This document shows, piece after piece, positions 1-6,910 of a stretch of DNA of 7,277 nucleotides (its first letter is position 1; every line of letters begins with the position of its first letter). The translations under genes were made by a program, and so were the position numbers. The notes beneath the pieces were generated by a model that saw only the letters and a list, made by a program, of their open reading frames with translations, was not told the origin of the DNA and made no database searches. Location: the NCBI GenBank assembly GCA_041623475.1, contig JBFJWU010000171.1:1-7277 (forward strand), in the 5' to 3' direction. The DNA comes from JBFJWU01 sp041623475 [NCBI: bacterium] (lineage in GTDB: Bacteria > J088).

Positions 1-2170
1 CGATTTCCAGTTCATTTTCCAGTTCGGCTGTTTCTCGCTGCGCGGTTTCGAGAATGCGGGCAGCATCCTCGCGCTGGCCCAACTGTTCGGCCAGGGAACG
101 TTCCAGTCCAGAAATGTCCTTTTTCAACTGGTCGATTCGGATCGACGTCTGTTCCAGTTCGCTGCCAATTTCTTCTTTGCGGGCTGCCAGATGGGCTGTA
201 CCACTGCTGGCGAGGGGGCCGGCGCTCCAGACACCCAGACGGTTAACGCTGGTCCCCGTACGGTCCCAGATAACGTGCCAGTCGCCGCCCGGCAAGTCTG
301 CGCCCGGCTGCAGGGGGGCGTCCGTTACGAAGACGCCGGCCGTAAGGATTTCGATCCATCTGGCATCGTCGCCAGAGTAATTCAGAAGCGTTCGTACCGG
401 CACCATTCCAGCGGGCACAGATTCACCGGGGCTGCCGCCGTGTCCAAGATTCAGCCACGCCATTCGTTGCTCGCCTGCGGCACCCCGCAACGCCTCGAGG
501 ATTGACGTCGCTACGGACTGATCGGACACCAGGACGGCGTGCAGGCGATCGGCAAGAATTGTTTCGACCAGGTCTTCCTGGCCTGCAACCGGGGACACCC
601 GGTTCCACGGCATCTGGATCGCTTCCGGTGCCAATCCCGGCAGACTGGCAACCGCTTCGCCGCTGCCCAGCACCGAGGCCAGCTTGTCCTGTTCGATCGT
701 CAAGTCCTGGCGCAACCGGGTCGCGTCACTCAGGGCAGCCTGGCTGGACTCAAGACCCCGCCGGGTTTCGGTAATCTGCTCAAGAAGCTGTTGGTGGCGG
801 GTGGCCGCCTGTTCGCTGGCACTACGCGCGTCGGACAATCGTGCCTTGACTTCATTGACACGGGTTTCTTCGCTGGCCATCAGGTCTCGAGCGTCCTTCG
901 ACTCCTCGTCCAGCGACTGGATCCGGTCATTGGCATGCTGCAATGTCAATTGCGCCTCGTTGACCGATGAGCGCAGGTCAACCTGGGATTGCAATTGTGC
1001 GTACAGTTCACCCCTGAGGTTGTCGATGTCGCTGCGCAGTGCCTCGCGACGGGCTGCCAGGTCCCGGGCACGCTGGTCCGTGCCTTCTGCGCCCTGAAGA
1101 AATTCGTTGTAGCTGTGCTGCAGCCGGTCAAGTTCGGGGCCCAGGGTGTCCAGGTCCGCGGATAACCGAGCCACTTCATTTTCGAGGATCTTGCGCTCGT
1201 CAGCGGCATTGTTACGTTCCTGGGCGCGGTACTCCTGCTCGTTGGTCAAAGCAGACAGGCGACTGGTCAGTTCCGCGCGGGTATCCTGCAGTTCCCGTTG
1301 CCTGGCCAGGACCTGCTGGAATTCCTGCTCGGCACCAGCCTGTTTCAGGTGGATGTCCTCCTGCTCGGCCTCCTGGGCGGCAATCCGGGTCCTGACCTCG
1401 CCAATAGTGCCGTCAATTTCCTTAATTGCATCAGTATGTTCACCCTCTTCAGTGACAACTGACTTCAACCTTCGGTCAAGAACGACGGCGGCAACACCGG
1501 CGAGCTCCTGCTCGATCTCGATCGCCTTGCGGGCCTTGTCCGCCTGCCGTTTAAGGGAATTCATCTGGCGTTCGATTTCCTGCAGCAGGTCCAGGACTCG
1601 TTCCAGGTTTTCCTCGGTGCGTTCCAGCTTGTTCTTGGCCTCTTCCCGCCGAGCCCGGTACTTGGTCATCCGACTGGCTTGTTCAATAAAACGGCGAACG
1701 TCGTCCGGTTTGGCCCTGACCAGCTCGCCAATCGACCCCTGCTGGACGATCGAATACTCGCCGTACCCTGCGTCCATCAGGAACTCCTGGACGTCTTTCA
1801 GGCGAACGCGGGCATTGTTCAAGCGGTATTCCCCATCGCCATCCCGGTCAATTCGGCGGGATATCGAGATTTCTGCAACATCACGCCATTCCCCGGGCGC
1901 TTTTTTGTCCTCGTTGCTGAATGTAACGCAGACTTCAGCAAACCCCATGGCCGGACGACGGGATGTACCGGCGAAAATGACATCCTGCATTGATCCGCCG
2001 CGCAAAGCCTTGGGTGACTGGGACCCAAAACACCACCGCATAGCGTCAAGAATGTTACTTTTCCCGCACCCGTTCGGACCCACGACTGCGGCAATTCCAG
2101 CCGTCAGGTCAACGGTCACCTTGTCCGGGAATGACTTGAATCCCTGCAATGATATAGAGCGGATATACAT
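1..2170 (-). CDS. smc: Chromosome partition protein SMC, N-terminal part (3' end beyond window)
   Basis: SMC is a homodimeric ABC-type ATPase that, with ScpA and ScpB, organises and segregates the chromosome. The frame is open from the ATG at 2170 to the left edge (723 codons), with no frameshift at the points checked. Visible: an N-terminal beta strand and FKSF motif (residues 11-14), Walker A GPNGCGKS (31-38), LRGG with DVIFAGT (56-69), and a Q-loop VQQG (142-145). A long heptad-rich, Glu/Arg/Gln/Leu-rich coiled coil follows (about 165-490), then a hinge domain (about 500-655, including LHAVLVSD near 543 and a WDRTG segment), then the start of the returning coil. SMC proteins are usually about 1150-1200 residues, so the C-terminal coil, ABC signature and Walker B lie outside. 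The start gives the canonical position of Walker A; no Shine-Dalgarno site is apparent before it. Several head motifs differ from consensus: GSQSPK for GEQSAK, and EQASRMTKY for EEAAGISKY. The family call is near certain; the departures are seen directly. Confidence 0.97.
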   Translation of the reverse strand, partial: MYIRSISLQGFKSFPDKVTVDLTAGIAAVVGPNGCGKSNILDAMRWCFGSQSPKALRGGSMQDVIFAGTSRRPAMGFAEVCVTFSNEDKKAPGEWRDVAEISISRRIDRDGDGEYRLNNARVRLKDVQEFLMDAGYGEYSIVQQGSIGELVRAKPDDVRRFIEQASRMTKYRARREEAKNKLERTEENLERVLDLLQEIERQMNSLKRQADKARKAIEIEQELAGVAAVVLDRRLKSVVTEEGEHTDAIKEIDGTIGEVRTRIAAQEAEQEDIHLKQAGAEQEFQQVLARQRELQDTRAELTSRLSALTNEQEYRAQERNNAADERKILENEVARLSADLDTLGPELDRLQHSYNEFLQGAEGTDQRARDLAARREALRSDIDNLRGELYAQLQSQVDLRSSVNEAQLTLQHANDRIQSLDEESKDARDLMASEETRVNEVKARLSDARSASEQAATRHQQLLEQITETRRGLESSQAALSDATRLRQDLTIEQDKLASVLGSGEAVASLPGLAPEAIQMPWNRVSPVAGQEDLVETILADRLHAVLVSDQSVATSILEALRGAAGEQRMAWLNLGHGGSPGESVPAGMVPVRTLLNYSGDDARWIEILTAGVFVTDAPLQPGADLPGGDWHVIWDRTGTSVNRLGVWSAGPLASSGTAHLAARKEEIGSELEQTSIRIDQLKKDISGLERSLAEQLGQREDAARILETAQRETAELENELEI

Positions 2171-2180
2171 GTGTGCGAGT

Positions 2181-2209
2181 ATGCTATCACATGGCTGCGT
2201 GGGCAACAA
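2181..2209 (-). promoter_or_regulatory. Possible sigma70-type promoter for smc
   Basis: Reading the minus strand, TTGTTG (2209-2204) and TAGCAT (2186-2181) are separated by exactly 17 bases, upstream of the smc ATG at 2170. Each box matches only the most conserved half of its consensus. The -10 box ends 10 bases before the start codon, so a transcript from it would have almost no leader, in keeping with the missing Shine-Dalgarno site. A chance match in this short region is quite possible. Confidence 0.3.
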
Positions 2210-2241
2210 GATCTTGGGTCCCGTCGGGCAAACTACCCATA

Positions 2242-2294
2242 TATAGTAGGAATTGGGCCTCTACTTGCTATTTGGACGGGGTTATGGATACCAT
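2242..2294 (+). promoter_or_regulatory. Promoter-like sites upstream of mltD
   Basis: Two weak candidates point towards mltD. TATAGT (2242-2247) is a good -10 match inside an A/T-rich stretch, but no -35 sits at the right distance. TTGCTA (2265-2270) and TACCAT (2289-2294) are 18 bases apart, each matching four of six consensus positions. Either would leave a 5' leader of roughly 50-100 bases before the ATG at 2352. CTAC-N9-GTAG (2233-2249) forms a small inverted repeat around the A/T-rich core, possibly a regulator site. Nothing here decides between these options. Confidence 0.22.
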
Positions 2295-2343
2295 GATTTA
2301 CGTCGATTTCTGACCGGTTGCGTATTGCAATTCGGAGCTTCGC

Positions 2344-2348
2344 GGAGG
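2344..2348 (+). promoter_or_regulatory. Ribosome binding site of mltD
   Basis: GGAGG lies three bases before the ATG at 2352. The spacing is shorter than usual, but this is the only strong purine-rich site near the lipoprotein signal peptide. It supports the ATG at 2352 over the upstream in-frame TTG at 2253. Confidence 0.6.
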
Positions 2349-2351
2349 TTC

Positions 2352-3950
2352 ATGATCAACAGACTGGCCACCTTGCTGATGGGCACGATTGTATCGTTGC
2401 CGCTGCTGACGGGCTGTGCCCGTGGCCGTACTGCGCAGGTACCGCCCCCCCAGCCCGTTGATGCGTTTGAACGGTTCGGCGAATCCGACATGGAGACGCT
2501 GGACGCGGACCTGGCGGCATTGATGGCATATCTGAGCGTCGAACGGGATTTCCTGCCCGATTTCCTGGATGTCCCGTTGGACACCGCGATGGACGACGTC
2601 GAGGACAAGGCGATTGACCTGCGACGGCAGGCCAACGAACGTTTCCTTGGCCACGCCGGGTTACTGGAGATGCTGTCGCGCAGCCATCCCATGGTTGAAA
2701 AATGGATTGAGTACTTTACGACACGTGGTCGCGACCAGTATGCGCGATTCCTTGGCCGCCTGTACGAGCACGGTGGCCTGATTCAGTCGTGGCTGAAGGA
2801 CGAGAATGTCCCTCCGGAGCTGATCTGGCTGGCATTTATTGAAAGTGGCGTGAATCCCCGCGCCTATTCAAGTGCGCACGCGGCCGGGATCTGGCAATTT
2901 ATCAGTTCCACGGGGCGCGTGTACGGCCTGAAACGCGATTTCTGGGTTGACGACCGGCGCGATCCTGTACGTTCGACCCGTGCCGCCGCACGGCATTTGC
3001 GGGACCTGTACGAACGTTACGAAAACTGGGAACTGGCGTTCAGCGCCTATAACGCTGGTCCCAGGCGGGTCGAACGGGCTGTACGTTACGCGGGTACCAG
3101 CGACTACTGGCGAATGGTCCACCGGCGCTACGCCCTGCCCCGGGAAACCCGCAACTATGTACCGAAACTGATTGCTGCGTTCCAGATTGCCCAGGATCTG
3201 CCCGGATACGGATTTGGCGCTGTGACAGCGGCAAGTGAACCGCCCTGGGAAACAATCGAAATTCCCGGCGGGTTGCCAATCAAGGCCGTTGCCAGGCAAT
3301 TGAACATCCCGGAAACGGATCTGCGGACGATGAACCGCCACCTGCGGCGCGCAATATCACCACCCAGTGAAACGTCGTACATCAATATTCCGACCGGACA
3401 CGCCGAGCCGCTGCAGGCCTGGATCGATGCCGGCGACCTGCCGCTGGAGGACTGGGGGGACGTTTACATTGTTCGCCGCGGCGACACTTTGTGGGAAATC
3501 GCCCAGGCATACGGATCCTCTGTTTATGAGATCCGCAGCCTCAATAACATGCGCAGTTCGCGAATCTACCCCGGGCAGCAACTGATAGTGCCATTGGCCA
3601 GCGGCGGTGGAGGCAGTGCCTCGGTCGTCGATGGCAAGGTTACCGTCCGACGTGGTGATTCCCTGTCGCAGATCGCTCGCCGGACCGGCGTCCCAATTGC
3701 CACGATCAAGGCACTGAACGGCCTGAAATCGAACACGATTCATCCTGGACAGGTGCTGCTGGTCTATGCCGAACCAACGCCCGGCGACGGGGAATTCACG
3801 AATTACCGCGTCCGCCGGGGGGATACGCTTTCAAAGATCGCCAAACGCCACAATACAACGGTGCAGGCGATCATGAGGGCGAATGGCAAACGTTCCACCG
3901 TCATTCGAACCGGTGAACAACTGAAGATTCCAGCGCCGCCGGTTGGCTGA
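2352..3950 (+). CDS. mltD: Membrane-bound lytic murein transglycosylase D, lipoprotein with three LysM repeats
   Basis: Lytic transglycosylases of this GH23 family cleave the MurNAc-GlcNAc bond of peptidoglycan with formation of a 1,6-anhydro product. The 532-residue protein begins with a short charged N-terminus, a hydrophobic stretch and the lipobox LTGC (Cys22), so it should be lipidated. Ala at +2 suggests the outer membrane, facing the periplasm. The SLT domain spans about 150-280: the catalytic Glu164 is in IESG, followed by AGIWQF (178-183), an FWVDDRRDP block, and AYNAG (232-236). A degenerate LysM-like segment (about 302-349) precedes three clear LysM modules at about 372-415, 430-473 and 485-527. 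The first two are joined by a Gly/Ser-rich linker. E. coli MltD has two LysM modules and about 450 residues, so this is a longer variant. The ATG was chosen for its signal peptide and nearby GGAGG; the frame is open 33 codons further upstream to a TTG, which would bury the signal peptide. Divergent from smc and convergent with the next gene. Confidence 0.93.
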   Translation: MINRLATLLMGTIVSLPLLTGCARGRTAQVPPPQPVDAFERFGESDMETLDADLAALMAYLSVERDFLPDFLDVPLDTAMDDVEDKAIDLRRQANERFLGHAGLLEMLSRSHPMVEKWIEYFTTRGRDQYARFLGRLYEHGGLIQSWLKDENVPPELIWLAFIESGVNPRAYSSAHAAGIWQFISSTGRVYGLKRDFWVDDRRDPVRSTRAAARHLRDLYERYENWELAFSAYNAGPRRVERAVRYAGTSDYWRMVHRRYALPRETRNYVPKLIAAFQIAQDLPGYGFGAVTAASEPPWETIEIPGGLPIKAVARQLNIPETDLRTMNRHLRRAISPPSETSYINIPTGHAEPLQAWIDAGDLPLEDWGDVYIVRRGDTLWEIAQAYGSSVYEIRSLNNMRSSRIYPGQQLIVPLASGGGGSASVVDGKVTVRRGDSLSQIARRTGVPIATIKALNGLKSNTIHPGQVLLVYAEPTPGDGEFTNYRVRRGDTLSKIAKRHNTTVQAIMRANGKRSTVIRTGEQLKIPAPPVG

Positions 3951-3955
3951 ACGCA

Positions 3956-3974
3956 GATCCCGTTGTGACGGGTC
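3956..3974 (+). terminator. Small hairpin just after mltD
   Basis: CCCGT (3959-3963) pairs with ACGGG (3968-3972) across a TGTG loop. Two more outer pairs form if T3958 is bulged. It begins six bases after the mltD stop. No T-run follows, so intrinsic termination here is doubtful. Confidence 0.22.
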
Positions 3975-4022
3975 GTAATGGGAAATCCAGGATGTGACAG
4001 GACGCCCGGTTCCAGGTGTATC

Positions 4023-4043
4023 GCCAACCGATTAACGGTTGGC
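4023..4043. terminator. Perfect hairpin between convergent genes, possible bidirectional terminator
   Basis: GCCAACCG (4023-4030) and CGGTTGGC (4036-4043) form a perfect 8-bp GC-rich stem with a five-base ATTAA loop. The loop contains most of the TAA stop of the minus-strand gene ending at 4032. Its position between convergent genes fits a two-way terminator. Neither side carries a real T-run (TTCATCC on plus, GATACACC on minus), so it may instead be an mRNA 3'-end stabiliser, or depend on Rho. Confidence 0.4.
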
Positions 4044-4961
4044 TTCATCCAGTCGGCGCATGGCTTCCATCAACAGGCCCTCGACGGGTTGCATCATTGA
4101 CGGATCGCCCGGGTATTCGCGGTTAATCACCTCGAAACTGCCCTCGTCAAACGCCAGGATCCGGTAAACAGCTTCCTCGCCGGACTCGTCTTCCAGTTCG
4201 GCGTGGCAGACGTTGCCATCCAGCAGGTAGATGGACCCGTTGGGGCCCTCGGCGCTGTCAACAAACACGGAACAGGTCTTTCGGCTCTGGCCAAGCGCCT
4301 GCAGCAGTTCAATTATTCCCATATCGGCCAGGCTGCCCCGGATACCGCCGCCCACCTGCGTCGCGGCACCGCCGTCGTCTGCGGGTTCTTCGTACAGATA
4401 GTCGTTGACGTTACTTCCGTACAGGCCGGGAAACGCCTCTTCGTCGCTACCGACCCCCAGGTCAAATCCGACCTCGGCTGCTTCGGCATCGAACAACTCT
4501 GCCTCGCCCACGTACGCCTTGTGGATCAGTTCATGCAGAATCTTTTCGCTGCAAAACGTTGCTTCGATGTCCTGGATGCCAATGACATCAGTCAGTTCGC
4601 CAAGTACCGTCGGGTTAAACGGGTATGCGGTAACGACCATCAATCGATTACGCTCTTCGTCAAACTCGACCGGATAAACCGCCAGTTCCCGGGCCGTTGC
4701 ACTGTCGACGCGACTGATGGCCGCATCTTGTACAGGCAGGTTGCGTAACATTTCGGCGGGCATGTATTCGCAGCCCATTTCCTCACAAAGCAGTTGCACA
4801 AACGGTTCCCAGGCAAGATCCTGGATTTCGCGCAACGCCTCGGAGACCAACAGCGTCGGCTCTGACTCCTGTTTATCCTTGACGGCCTGGATTTCATCCT
4901 GTGTGACCCCTTTAACGGCCAACAGGCGTTCCAGAAACTGATCTGAATTGATTACTTTCAT
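4032..4961 (-). CDS. GspE/MshE N-terminal domain plus DUF4388 protein, no ATPase
   Basis: This is a 309-residue acidic soluble protein with no signal peptide or membrane segment. Residues 1-155 resemble the N-terminal domain of type II secretion/type IV pilus ATPases (T2SSE_N, MshEN). Helical repeats come first, with GCEYMP at 63-68, followed by LPVQDAA (75-81), a YPVEFDEERNRLMVV strand pair (96-110) and a final helix ending HKAYVGE (147-153). An acidic, Gly-rich linker (about 155-206) leads to a DUF4388 domain (about 207-305). That domain shows the usual order: RGSLADMGIIELLQAL, a GSIYLLDGNVCHAE strand pair (242-255), GEEAVYRIL (261-269) and DEGSFEV (272-278). No P-loop or catalytic motif is present. 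MshEN domains can bind cyclic di-GMP, but the usual RLG-type motif is not clear here, so ligand binding is uncertain. DUF4388 occurs in PatA-like and gliding/signalling proteins. Its ATG overlaps the uvrC TGA (ATGA), implying translational coupling. Domains are seen; the role is unknown, perhaps an adaptor or second-messenger sensor. Confidence 0.85.
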   Translation of the reverse strand: MKVINSDQFLERLLAVKGVTQDEIQAVKDKQESEPTLLVSEALREIQDLAWEPFVQLLCEEMGCEYMPAEMLRNLPVQDAAISRVDSATARELAVYPVEFDEERNRLMVVTAYPFNPTVLGELTDVIGIQDIEATFCSEKILHELIHKAYVGEAELFDAEAAEVGFDLGVGSDEEAFPGLYGSNVNDYLYEEPADDGGAATQVGGGIRGSLADMGIIELLQALGQSRKTCSVFVDSAEGPNGSIYLLDGNVCHAELEDESGEEAVYRILAFDEGSFEVINREYPGDPSMMQPVEGLLMEAMRRLDEANR

Positions 4962-6874
4962 GAATCGCTTTCCGCTGGATTGAGGGTATCCAAACCCCCA
5001 TCTGCCTGCAACTCCTGAATTCGACGCAGCACCCGTGCAGCGACGTTTTCAGGAATCCCGGCAGCCCGCGCAATTCGGTCTGCTGTTTGATCGGCGACGG
5101 CCGCCAGGTCGGGATAGGTTTCCAGCAGGCTGGCTCGACGTGCCGGGCCCATTCCGTCGATCTGCTCCAGACCAGCCAACAGGCGGCTGCGTCCGCGCCG
5201 TCGATGGTAGCCAATCGCACCGGCGTGGGTCGCATCACGGATCGACACCATCAGGTTGAAGACGCCGCTACCCGGGTTCAGGACAACCGGATTCCTGCGA
5301 CCCGGCAGGAAAATCCGTTCGGATGATGCGTCTTCCTGGTCATCGTTGCCGTAGTCGGTTCTTGCCTTGGCCAGGGCCACAACCGGGACTCGTTGCCATT
5401 CAATCTCCAGTTCCTTCATCACCGCCAGTACGCCGTTCAGTTGGGCAATACCGCCGTCAAGGACGATCAGGTCCGGCAGCGTGTCCTCGCGGATGCCCCG
5501 CTGCAGGCGTCGCGTCAACATCTCCTGCATCCACTGGACGTCCCCCTGCCCATCGCCGGCCTGCAGCCGGTAACGTCGTCGCCGGTTTTTGTCTTCATTA
5601 CCGTGCGAAAAATGGACAACAACACCGACCGGCTCGGCTCCCTGGTGGACGGAAACGTCATAACACTCGATTTCAACCGGTTCCCGGGGCAATCGCAGCT
5701 TTTGTTCCAGATAACGCGCGACCTCGGCATAGGAAGAAGTATCACGGGAATTGAACGCGGCCTGGGCGTTACGAACAGCCAACTGCAGCAATCGTGCCCG
5801 GTCCCCCCGTTGCGGGGCCAGCAGGTTGACCTGTTTGCCACGGCGTTCCGAGAGGATCGACTGGACCAGTTCGGCATCCGGCGGCAGATCCTGGACCAGG
5901 ATTGTTTCGGGAATCAGGCGACCATCCTGGTAATACTGCAGGATGACCGGCGCCAGTTCGATCTGGCCGGCATTCGCTGACAATCCTGGAAATGTCTGGG
6001 TGTCGAACAATTGACCCTGGATACTGTGCAGGATGCTGATTGCAGCGTGTTGTTGGTCACCACTGACGCCCCAAGCGTCCGCACTGCCGCGGCCAAATCG
6101 CAGGACCGTCTTCTTTTCTGCTGTCTCGTCCAGCGCCGTCAACCGGTCTCGATAACGGGCGGCATCTTCGTATCGCAGGTCGGCCGCTGCCTTCGCCATG
6201 TTGTCTTTCAGCTGGCGTTTCAATTCGCTGCGGTCGCCTGCCAGGAACTTGCGCGCGCCATCGACCATGTCCTGATAGGCTTCGTCCGAAATCAGACCGA
6301 CGCAAGGGGCCGGGCAACGGCCAATCTGGTGATCCAGGCAAGGTCGGCTGCGATGGGCAAACTTGTTGTTGGAACAGGTACGCAACGGAAAGATCGCGTG
6401 CAGCTCCTTGACCGTTTGCCGGGCTGCAAAGGCGCTGGGGAACGGTCCATATGTCGGGTTGCCGTCCTTTTTCGGTCGGCGAAGGACCTGTACATAGGGC
6501 CAGGAATGGTCCTGACGCAGGCGGATGAATAAAAAGCTTTTGTCGTCACGCAGGCGAATGTTGTATCTGGGCGCGTGGTCCTTGATCAGGGCATCTTCCA
6601 GCAACAGGGCTTCGCGTTCGCTGTCGGCGAGGATGGTTTCGATCGAATCGACGTGCCGCCTGAGGATCGGAACCGAGGCCCGCCCATCCCCCTTTTCCCG
6701 AAAATAGCTGCGGACCCTGCTGCGCAGGTTCGCGGCTTTGCCCACGTACAAAACCCGTCCCCGCTTGTCGCGAAACAGATACACCCCGGACCCCGTGGGC
6801 AGTTTCCTGATCGTTGGTTCCAGGTCCGGTCGCAGGGACACGGGTTTTGATTTTTTCTGTGTGTTGTCGGTCAC
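4958..6874 (-). CDS. uvrC: Excinuclease ABC subunit C (UvrC)
   Basis: UvrC makes both incisions, 3' then 5', around a DNA lesion after UvrA and UvrB have loaded on it, in nucleotide excision repair. The 638-residue protein is slightly longer than usual (about 600-620). Domains: a GIY-YIG nuclease (about 25-105) with Tyr32, Tyr43, Arg53, metal-ligand Glu93 and Asn105; a cysteine cluster Cys167, Cys179, Cys187, Cys191 matching the family's iron-sulfur ligands; a UVR (UvrB-binding) helix pair at about 217-250; an RNase H-like nuclease with Asp406 (ECYDVS), Asp473 (LDGG) and His550 (ATHAGA); and a C-terminal double helix-hairpin-helix (about 560-620). Both nuclease sites look intact, though motif surroundings vary (LDGGIAQLN for IDGGKGQLN, RDATHAG for RDEAHR). 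The FLPGRRNPVVL stretch recalls deltaproteobacterial UvrC. The start is a GTG with no clear Shine-Dalgarno site; a second in-frame GTG at Val12 is possible. It follows smpB by 36 bases and overlaps the next gene by four bases. Confidence 0.96.
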   Translation of the reverse strand: MTDNTQKKSKPVSLRPDLEPTIRKLPTGSGVYLFRDKRGRVLYVGKAANLRSRVRSYFREKGDGRASVPILRRHVDSIETILADSEREALLLEDALIKDHAPRYNIRLRDDKSFLFIRLRQDHSWPYVQVLRRPKKDGNPTYGPFPSAFAARQTVKELHAIFPLRTCSNNKFAHRSRPCLDHQIGRCPAPCVGLISDEAYQDMVDGARKFLAGDRSELKRQLKDNMAKAAADLRYEDAARYRDRLTALDETAEKKTVLRFGRGSADAWGVSGDQQHAAISILHSIQGQLFDTQTFPGLSANAGQIELAPVILQYYQDGRLIPETILVQDLPPDAELVQSILSERRGKQVNLLAPQRGDRARLLQLAVRNAQAAFNSRDTSSYAEVARYLEQKLRLPREPVEIECYDVSVHQGAEPVGVVVHFSHGNEDKNRRRRYRLQAGDGQGDVQWMQEMLTRRLQRGIREDTLPDLIVLDGGIAQLNGVLAVMKELEIEWQRVPVVALAKARTDYGNDDQEDASSERIFLPGRRNPVVLNPGSGVFNLMVSIRDATHAGAIGYHRRRGRSRLLAGLEQIDGMGPARRASLLETYPDLAAVADQTADRIARAAGIPENVAARVLRRIQELQADGGLDTLNPAESDS

Positions 6875-6910
6875 TGGTCGAGGATGGCGTACAATGGGCC
6901 TTGAGGGGCC

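Noticed and set aside
2220-2228. CCCGTCGGG palindrome in the smc-mltD gap as an operator
   Set aside because: Only a 4-bp arm each side of one base; easily due to chance in GC-rich DNA.
1146-2246. Long plus-strand open frame of 366 codons opposite smc
   Set aside because: It is Ser/Arg-rich and low in complexity, and mirrors the coiled coil of smc read in antisense. The minus-strand frame carries clear SMC motifs throughout.
4203-4748. Plus-strand open frame of 181 codons opposite the MshEN-DUF4388 gene
   Set aside because: No recognisable domain or ribosome site; the minus-strand frame has two recognisable domains over the same bases.
5393-5980. Plus-strand open frame of 195 codons opposite uvrC
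   Set aside because: Shadow of the UvrC nuclease region; no start context or family resemblance.
6864-6895. Plus-strand TTGTCG and TACAAT resembling a promoter facing the 3' end of smpB, considered as a tmRNA promoter
   Set aside because: The spacer is about 20 bases, too long, and the downstream bases are smpB coding sequence on the opposite strand with no tmRNA-like 5' end.
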